Shown here: positions 8,902-16,800 of the stretch, in pieces
Position numbering within the stretch: position 1 is the stretch's first letter
Layout: each line of letters begins with the position of its first letter
Source of the DNA: Saprospiraceae bacterium
GTDB taxonomy: Bacteria > Bacteroidota > Bacteroidia > Chitinophagales > Saprospiraceae
Assembly (NCBI GenBank): GCA_020630045.1
Contig: JAHDCE010000004.1
Location: 1 to 23,498 of the forward strand
Direction of reading: 5' to 3'
Length of the DNA stretch: 23,498 nt
Position numbers and translations under genes: made by a program
The notes under the pieces: generated by a model
Seen by the model: the letters and a program-made list of their open reading frames with translations, nothing else
What the model was told of the DNA's origin: nothing
Databases searched by the model: none

Positions 8902-11046
8902 TTATATAAGTGAAAAAATATCCTGGATTAATGGAAGTCCATGATTTGTGAAACTAGTTGTAATCGTATTTTGATTCATATTGATTCTGGTGATAATTTC
9001 TGCCCGGATGGAATTCGTGATTTTAGGGAAATTGTCAGCAGGAATAATATTAATATTATTTCCTGCCTCATCCGTTATTTTGTTATTGGCTCCGATTGCC
9101 AAGCCAAGATTGTTGTAATAAAACGGAATGTCCAATCGGTTTAAGGCGGTAAATGTTGCCGGACTGGACAGGAACTTGGAAATGGCGTTGTTTTGTGCGG
9201 GTGAAAAAGAGTTAGCGTCCTGAACCAACATCGATTGAGGATTGGCAGCGTCGGCTTGGAAAGAATGATTGGTATTTGATTTAAAAACAAAAGTTCGTTG
9301 GGTGAACCATTCAGTCGTAATGGGAACGATTCGGGTGGTTATATTATTTATCCGATTGAGTAAAGTTGCAGGGGCCGCATTCAAATTATTAAAGGCTTGT
9401 ATGATTTTATTAAAAGTGGTGGTAGCTGTGCCTTTGACTAGGTTTACATTTATGTTTCTGGGAAATTGGGCTCTATTTGAATTGATGAATGCTTCGAGTT
9501 TTGATTTGACTGTTTTAGGTTGCCTATTCGTTAGACCTAGTCCCCACAGTTTAGTGCTAACCCAATCCCTATTATTTGATAAATCACTCACTCCTGATGC
9601 GGCTTCCATGTCGATGAGTTGAATTTTGTTTTTTCGGACAATTATATTTTCATAATGAATATCTTCTAAGCCTATCATGAAAGATAAGGCCATGTTCGCC
9701 GCGATACTATTACACATTTGGTGCACCTCATTAGTATTGGTGGGTAATTCTTCATGGATAAACTCCAAATACCCATAATCTCCGTTCTGATCGCTTCGCG
9801 TAATTATTTTATAGGTGGGTATAAGTAGTCCGGTCGGGTCTACAAAATTGGCAAAACTCTGTTGATGTCCTTGTGCAGGAGCACCAAAAAGGAGTTGGTC
9901 CAATTCTAAGTTTCCGGGCTTATAAACCACCTTGCTACCCTGACTAAAATGAAAGAAAACGACTTGTTGAAATTGTTTGTGAAAATCACTACCTGACAGT
10001 TCAATAGCAACCAATGTTTCTTGAGCGCCGATTAATCGGTTTTGCCGCAATAGAGCCATGTCTGCGTTCAATCTAGTGATGACATTGGGTAGTACATTAG
10101 GTATGATTTGATTAATGTAAGTGTTGATTATTTCAGAGCTCCAAATTGAATTAAGGGCATGATCCAGTATGCTGCAATGTGAAAGGATGTTTTTGATGGT
10201 TTTTATTGGATTTAAAATATAGATGGGGGCGTTGTTCGTTCCAAAATTCGTTGAGAGCGCATTATTTAAGTTAATGCTGATTCTAGGAAAATCATTTCTC
10301 ATATTATTTAAATCAGCGCTCGGAACAATACCGATTTGACGGTTTTTCTGCCTGGCCCAATTGTATTTTTTTCCGAATATCGGAAAGGATTTAATGATGA
10401 AATCAGGGTCAGTGGTTAATTGGGTATTTAACCGGATGTTTTGATTCTTGACATTGAGATTGCTCGGAAGAAAAGAATTAGTTGTAGGCAACTCCAATAA
10501 TTGGGTGGATTTTTTAACTTTTGTTACTTCAGGATTTCCTCCTTTTTTATCATAAATACCAACTGAATGGAGAACCATATTGTTAGGAGCGCTATTGTGA
10601 CCGTTTGGTAAGGTGATTTTTTTCACGATCCCTTCTTGGAATAAATAATCCTCAATCAGTTGGAAATAATATTTTTCTTTTTCAGCCTTTTGACCTGCTG
10701 TGGATTGTGCCGGGAATAGGAAGGAAAGTTGGAGGTCGTCACCGATTAAATTGCAATGGCCTCTAAAAGGATAATTCGATTTATTCCACTCCGTTTGTCC
10801 TTGTAGTGTATTGATGAGATTCACCCAAGGTTGAGTAATGATTCCGGAGATAAAAAGCGGCCCGAAAGTATGATTAGCAAAAGCATATTTTTCAATAAAA
10901 ATAAATTCATTAAATCGGTTATTGATGGCGGATTCGTTTTTCAATTGTCGCATCAATACAGGGAATAATTTCCGATACTCTTTGAATGTCGGTTGGCGAG
11001 CGTTGCTTCCTGGCAAAAGAAAATTAAAACTATCATCGATTCTCAT
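8902..11046 (-). CDS. LanM-type dehydratase (DUF4135, kinase-like) domain protein lacking a LanC cyclase
   Basis: 714 residues from an ATG. In class II lanthipeptide synthetases this domain phosphorylates Ser/Thr of a precursor peptide with ATP and then eliminates phosphate to give dehydroamino acids. Matches run along the whole domain: GSDFHKQFQQVVFF (LanM D-x-H-N-x-G-like strand, residues 352-365); GSKVVYKPGNLELDQ with the ATP-binding Lys376; the catalytic loop EDIHYENIIV with Asp462, His464 and Asn467; the metal site LIDMEA with Asp479 and Glu481; and LDIPFYY near the C-terminus, matching the DIPyF segment of LanM. The main kinase-site residues are therefore present and activity is plausible. 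The protein ends where LanM would continue into LanC; no zinc Cys-Cys-His cyclase motifs exist here or elsewhere in the window. No short precursor gene fits in the flanking gaps (17 and 44 bp). The substrate could be a neighbouring large protein (inference). It could also be a plain protein or small-molecule kinase. Confidence 0.87.
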   Translation of the reverse strand: MRIDDSFNFLLPGSNARQPTFKEYRKLFPVLMRQLKNESAINNRFNEFIFIEKYAFANHTFGPLFISGIITQPWVNLINTLQGQTEWNKSNYPFRGHCNLIGDDLQLSFLFPAQSTAGQKAEKEKYYFQLIEDYLFQEGIVKKITLPNGHNSAPNNMVLHSVGIYDKKGGNPEVTKVKKSTQLLELPTTNSFLPSNLNVKNQNIRLNTQLTTDPDFIIKSFPIFGKKYNWARQKNRQIGIVPSADLNNMRNDFPRISINLNNALSTNFGTNNAPIYILNPIKTIKNILSHCSILDHALNSIWSSEIINTYINQIIPNVLPNVITRLNADMALLRQNRLIGAQETLVAIELSGSDFHKQFQQVVFFHFSQGSKVVYKPGNLELDQLLFGAPAQGHQQSFANFVDPTGLLIPTYKIITRSDQNGDYGYLEFIHEELPTNTNEVHQMCNSIAANMALSFMIGLEDIHYENIIVRKNKIQLIDMEAASGVSDLSNNRDWVSTKLWGLGLTNRQPKTVKSKLEAFINSNRAQFPRNINVNLVKGTATTTFNKIIQAFNNLNAAPATLLNRINNITTRIVPITTEWFTQRTFVFKSNTNHSFQADAANPQSMLVQDANSFSPAQNNAISKFLSSPATFTALNRLDIPFYYNNLGLAIGANNKITDEAGNNINIIPADNFPKITNSIRAEIITRINMNQNTITTSFTNHGLPLIQDIFSLI

Positions 11047-11090
11047 AAAAAAGTTTTTTGGTTTGCACTGAACTAGACTGCTTTTGGAGA

Positions 11091-13817
11091 TTATGTTTTT
11101 GTCGTTCCCATTTTTATTATTTCTTTTAAAGCCTCTATGTCTTGTCTCAATATTGACAAATCGTCTTGAAGGTCACTGTTCTCTTTCCTAAGTCTTTCTA
11201 TTTGTTTTTGTTGTTCTTTTATCGCTTCGGTCAATAAAGGAGTAAGCCTTCCATATGTCATACTCTTGAATCCTGTTTCCGAGTGGGTGTGTACCAAATT
11301 CGGATTCGTTTTTTCCACTTCCTGAGCAATAAATCCGATGTCATTTTCACCGGAATTTTTCCAAGTATAATTTACGCCATTTAGCGACTTTACGGTCTCC
11401 AGGGCATCTTGTATAGGAGTGATGTTTTCCTTGAGTCTGACATCCGAATATTCGTCCCATTTGTTGGCGAGTGCGTATGAGTTATCGCCTTCTATTCCCA
11501 CGGACAGTCGATGGCCGCCACCCACATTTCTTCCTCCTTCTCCTATGTAAACATTATCTCCGTTCATGCGGAAACTGGGAAGGTTATTCCCGTTTCCTAC
11601 ATATCGTATACAAAATCCATTATGATTGAATATGTCATATTGGAAGGGAGTGTTTTCATGAATCGAATCAAAGAGAATCCTTCCGTTATTTCCCGCGATT
11701 TTCATTTGCCCATCCAGATGTAGTTTGGATTCCGGAGATTCCGTGCCGATGCCGATTCGATTTTCTTCATTGATGGTTTTGAAAACCAAGGGTTGTTTCA
11801 ATATCGGAATAGAATAGGTGTGATCCCAATATCCGGGGATGTTTTCAAACCGGAGATATAAATGTGTGGTGCCTATCGGGTAATTGGTGATGATGTTTGA
11901 TATTTCAATATCAAAACAAGAATCGTTGGGCAATTTATAATAATCCGGGTCGGTTGGCGGTATCGTTTTTTTAGTGAGTTCAGCTAGGGATTGCCCGCTC
12001 TTTATATGTTCAAGCGGAGACATGAGTTGGAATAGGGGATTGTCCGGATTTTTAAATAGCGGTTTTTCGTAATCGGTGGCTTCCCGCAAAAAGGCATTTA
12101 CCCAATTGCGATTTTCTCCGTTTTTTTGAACAGAGGATTCAATGAACCAATTTATGGATTGGTATTCCTTTCCTGCGAATATGTCATGTTCATGATACTT
12201 GGAAGAATTTTTAATTTCCGCTATATCATGATTGATTTTTTGAATGCTTTCATTTGTCCTTTCCAAATATTTTCTAGCCTCGGTTCCTAAGGAAATCAAC
12301 TCGGGACTATCCTCTTTTAAATTTATCCAATCCATTGGTTCTGAGGCAGAAGGCAGGTGGTATGGAGCTGCCCTAAAAGTATTAATAATTGTTTTTAGGG
12401 CTTCGACCTTGAAATCGGGTTGGGCGTCATCCAGCATTTCAAACTTGATGGTTACGAGAATAACCCGATTAAATAATGCTTGAATTGTATTCAACTTATG
12501 GATTTGCAATTCTTTTCGCTTTACCAAAAAATGGCGGTTCCCCCATTTGTTTTTTAGTTGGGTGTGACGTTGAATCAGCTTGTTTTTTTCGATATCTAAT
12601 ATTGAATTAAATTCTTCTTTTCTATTTTCTATTTGGTCAGTGGTTACGTCTTCCTTAGAAAGTAATTCGAACCGTTCAACCAATATCACATTCAAGAGGA
12701 AAAAATAACTGTGTAGAATATCATTTTCTTTAGCATGCATTTCCTTTTTAAAAATCAATTCCTCTTCCCGGACTTTTAAAGCATTGTCTAATTCTACCAA
12801 TAAATCATCTTTTGAATTACTCCCTTCATGAACCCTGATGATATTACCTCCGATTTCACTTTTTATATTGAAATAAGTCGGGTTGTTCATCAAGTGCGGT
12901 TGTAGCGTTACATTTCCGTCTTCGGGATGTATTTCCCAAATGGGGAATTCCCCTTGGAACATCGGCTCATGAACGAAATAACATCCATTGTCTTGTAGGG
13001 GAATATGGGCTTTTAGTTCGAATCCGAACACCTGGTTCGCACTTCCTATGATATCGCCTCTTTTTTCTTTATCTGTTTCGAAATACAAATACAGCTTCGA
13101 TTTCTTTTTGATGTCAAATCTGAGTTCTCCATTACTCAGACTCGTTCTTTTTTGTAAGTTGGAAACGCGGAGCGTCAATTTGTTTTTCGTTTCTCCATCA
13201 TTAAGAATGGTATCCGACCCGACCAAACCGACATGAACGGGTAAATTCGGATTGCCACGATGATTGATTAAGGGCAAAGAATAATGTCGGATATGGCTTT
13301 TTAAAACTTCGTTTTCATTCTTTCCTTTTGTAATGTTTTTGCATCGCAATTCGACTTGTGTTACTTGTGTACCTTCTTCACATAACAGATGAAGTTGTTT
13401 GAGCGGTAGGACAAGTCGTTCGTCTTTTTTTAGTGCCGAATTATTTTGATTTAAAAAATATAGAACGGCTATTGCCTCGTCATTTAATTGGGTGCTTTTT
13501 ATCGGTTTTCCACTTTCCATAGAAATCCATCCCAATCCCATGAACCATCCCTTTATTATTGATTTATGGGTAATTTTATGTTTAAGTCCGCGTTTTAATA
13601 TTCCCGGTCTGAACTGTAAAGCGAAATGAAAATTTTGTGGCCCTACGGCATTCGATTTATTCGGAGGCGGTCTAAAAAAAATGTCATCACCGCTATTGTT
13701 AGTGATTTCTAAAAAACCGGAAGAAGGACCATTTTCAAGGTATAATTTTTCTTCATTCTTTTGATTGAGAATCCTGAATGAAACGGGATAAGATTCGGTG
13801 AAGATATGTTGTGTCAT
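11091..13817 (-). CDS. Fibre-like protein with C-terminal Peptidase_S74 intramolecular chaperone
   Basis: 908 residues from an ATG. Residues 1-335 are beta-rich and unrecognised. Residues ~340-460 and ~525-560 are charged and helical, likely coiled coil. Residues ~687-790 start with GIGTESPESKLHLDG, a stretch common just before tail-fibre chaperone domains in Bacteroidota. The C-terminus is a Peptidase_S74 (endosialidase-type) intramolecular chaperone: SDVRLKENI gives the catalytic dyad Ser791 and Lys796 at the family spacing of five, followed by NYTWK, IGFIAQEV and YGRLTPLLTEAIKEQ, then a coiled coil (about 866-901). In phage tailspikes and fibres this domain trimerises the protein and then releases itself by cutting before the Ser, here between Tyr790 and Ser791. 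A trimeric self-processed fibre is therefore predicted. No signal peptide. It sits 27 bp after the giant LamG gene and 44 bp before the LanM-like gene. The N-terminal role is unknown. Confidence 0.9.
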   Translation of the reverse strand: MTQHIFTESYPVSFRILNQKNEEKLYLENGPSSGFLEITNNSGDDIFFRPPPNKSNAVGPQNFHFALQFRPGILKRGLKHKITHKSIIKGWFMGLGWISMESGKPIKSTQLNDEAIAVLYFLNQNNSALKKDERLVLPLKQLHLLCEEGTQVTQVELRCKNITKGKNENEVLKSHIRHYSLPLINHRGNPNLPVHVGLVGSDTILNDGETKNKLTLRVSNLQKRTSLSNGELRFDIKKKSKLYLYFETDKEKRGDIIGSANQVFGFELKAHIPLQDNGCYFVHEPMFQGEFPIWEIHPEDGNVTLQPHLMNNPTYFNIKSEIGGNIIRVHEGSNSKDDLLVELDNALKVREEELIFKKEMHAKENDILHSYFFLLNVILVERFELLSKEDVTTDQIENRKEEFNSILDIEKNKLIQRHTQLKNKWGNRHFLVKRKELQIHKLNTIQALFNRVILVTIKFEMLDDAQPDFKVEALKTIINTFRAAPYHLPSASEPMDWINLKEDSPELISLGTEARKYLERTNESIQKINHDIAEIKNSSKYHEHDIFAGKEYQSINWFIESSVQKNGENRNWVNAFLREATDYEKPLFKNPDNPLFQLMSPLEHIKSGQSLAELTKKTIPPTDPDYYKLPNDSCFDIEISNIITNYPIGTTHLYLRFENIPGYWDHTYSIPILKQPLVFKTINEENRIGIGTESPESKLHLDGQMKIAGNNGRILFDSIHENTPFQYDIFNHNGFCIRYVGNGNNLPSFRMNGDNVYIGEGGRNVGGGHRLSVGIEGDNSYALANKWDEYSDVRLKENITPIQDALETVKSLNGVNYTWKNSGENDIGFIAQEVEKTNPNLVHTHSETGFKSMTYGRLTPLLTEAIKEQQKQIERLRKENSDLQDDLSILRQDIEALKEIIKMGTTKT

Positions 13818-13844
13818 GTCGATGGAGATTTTTAACCTTCAAGG

Positions 13845-16800
13845 TTATTTATTGCGTAATTTAAGCCAGCCTTCTTTTATTACATTCCGATGGTATACAT
13901 GGCCGGAATAATCAGGTGGTACGATATGGCCCTCGTCCAATATGTTTTGTATGTTTTCCAATTGGGTGATTAGCAAAGGATGGGGATCCGGGTTTTTTCT
14001 TTTATTCACGGGTCGTACTAGTGCTTTGCCATTTTCAATTTCATCTATCCATCCTTTGTTGAGTAAGGCCTCCCAAATCTTTTTTCCCTCCTTGAAAGAT
14101 CGTTCGAATTTTTCTTGATAGACGATTCCTGTGGTACCGGTTTCTACCCAACGTTTATTTTTTTCGACTATCCAAGACCAATCATAACCGGGTTCATTGG
14201 GCAAAGGAATAGTGATTTTTCCATCCGGCATCAATATCGGTCTTGCCGAAAACGTGATACTCATTTTTTGGAGTGCGGACTTAAATTGATTTTCCGGTAA
14301 TTTTATTGCCTTTGTAGGCAAAATCCCGCTTGCTCCATGAACGGTTCCGCGAGGATCGATGAGAAGGGTCAATTTGGCAGGAGCATTGGATATGGATAAT
14401 AAGATATCCGGATTCTTTGAGTCGAATCCTTTTGAACCTGAAGATTTTCCGAATGGCGTGTTAATCGCGTCCTTGGAAAGGATGGAACAAAATGTAGATG
14501 TGTCGCTATCTTTCCAATATCCTAAGACCGCATCATTCAATCTTCCATGTTCTCCTATTCTGATGGGGAATTTGACATGTTCCCATTCGTTGGTTTTACG
14601 GCCTTTTCGATAAAAATGATCTTGATTTATGGATTCTTCCATGTCTATTTCAAAGGAACTCCAGTCTTGGTTGACCGCTACATTTCCCTTTACGTCCAAA
14701 CTGACGGAGGCCCTGACTACGGCAATGGGACGTCCCATCAAAAGTGCTATATCCGTATGTCGAGCAAAGTTTTCCGGATCGATTTGATCCATCGTAGTTT
14801 CAAGTATTTCCATGAAGTCGGTGAGCTCAGGTAAGTTCATGATTTGCAAGACCACCATTTTTAACCGTTCGTTCGGAATTTGTTGAATATCGATAGGGTA
14901 GGAGTCGCCGGGAACACTCCTCCATTTGGGCTGCGATTCATTGATGGAACCTAATGCATTTCCATTTCTATCATAAACGACAATACTATCATCGAGGTGA
15001 TTGGGAACCAACCACCCACAAACAGGACTGCTGGCCGGATGCTCATTCATTTCCAATTCATCGTTGTCGGACGAAAGCCACCTGAAATTCAATCTGGCCG
15101 GTTGTGAGATCCTGGGTTTGAGATATCCGTTTTGTATGGTGTTAGCGAAATATATATCAGGATTTACCGGTTGGTCTTCATGAAAAACCTGTTTGATTTG
15201 ACCGAATGTATCAATGATGTTTATTCCTAGTAATTCTAAATGTCCCATTCGAATCGGATCGAATTCGAATAAGGGAAGCGGAGACCATTTTGATTCCTTG
15301 TCCACATACTCCCGGACTTTTTTTGCAAAACTTTGATCATCTTTAAATCCGATAGGGTCTTCAATCGGCATTTGGAAGGTTTGGTGCAACATGAGCATCG
15401 CCGAGTTAAACCCTCCTAGGGATTGTGATAAAAATTGCCTGTCTTTTAATTGGACATAAGAGCTGAGGGCTAGTGTAATCGGGTTGTTTTCATCAGCTTG
15501 GATGTTTAAGCCGGCATTGTAAACGGCATCCTCGTCAATTTCACCTTGATTATCCAAAAATGGATTTACAAAAGTCGAATTTCCGGACGGATTGTATTTT
15601 TTCCAATCCTTATCTTCTCCATGCAAACTTTTCAAATAATTTTCAATCACATGTAACATTCGGTTCTTAGCATGGGGCGTAAGAATAGTTGACCCGGTAA
15701 ATATCTTTAAATAATGCTGATCAGATGAAATGGCGGATGTGAAGTCGGGAAGGTCGCTTTCCAAACGATAATTTTGGTTAATTATTAAAGGGTTTATTTT
15801 TCCTTCAATCGTCCCTGATTGTTTTTCTATTGGGACTATTCCTATTTTCCATTCAAGCATCAGTGGATGCCAGGGTTGTGAATATAAAGGCTCGCTAGTG
15901 ATGATATCGTAGAAAGAGGGGAATTGATTGGCTAACGAATATATCTTTTGGCCGAGTCTTGAAATTTCCTTTAGGGTTTCGATATATTCATCACCATCTT
16001 CTTTTACAGAAAATCCATTTTGGGAAATGTCCATGAACCTACCTGCTATGCTCCCTTCCACATGAAGGCAAGGCAAATTTTTACCAGTTACGAATCTTTC
16101 GCTACTCGTAGCTATCTCTCCTTCTATTAAAAGAACGGGTTCGTTGGGTTGCCAATATCTGGGACCTTTTTTTTGTTTTAATTTCAACTCTTTTAAGCAC
16201 AACATATTCCTATCGCAAAAGAGCTCCATTGAGGTCAATCCTTCTCTGAAAAGATTGATTTTCGCCAATTTTCCTTTTAGGCCTTTCATTAATGTGATTT
16301 CAAGGGGAATATCGAAATTTGATCCTCCTTGTAAATAAACATGTACCCAACTATCTTTAGGGAAATCGTCCCAGGTATATGTTTGATAAGGAACGGGATT
16401 TATTCCATTGATCATTATGGTATTCCAATACAAACCGATGTCATTTGAACTTATAAGTGTCAAAGGAATAGCTGTATTTTCATCGCCGTTCTTTAGTTGG
16501 ATCAACTGTCTGAGATTGGGTTTGTTTTCCTCATTGAGTGGTTGATGGCCACTGATATTAATCCAAAACGAAATGGCGATGAAGTCATGGGGCTTAGGGA
16601 GGATAATCTGATATTCTTTTGAGTTGTTTCCATCAAAATCCTTAACGTTACGAAGACCCAATTCCTTTTCCTTGATGATGTCAATCGGGTCTTCTTCGAA
16701 AGTTATAGACCTGATTTTTTTTCGGAATGAAAATGTAGATGTCTCTTCTTGATTAATACTTCCATCCGGTTCGAAAATGATGTTTTCGAATTGGTATCCG

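Noticed and set aside
8902..11046. Classical lanthipeptide biosynthetic cluster
   Set aside because: No short Ser/Thr/Cys-rich precursor, LanC domain, peptidase-transporter or immunity gene is present, and the intergenic gaps are too small to hold a precursor.
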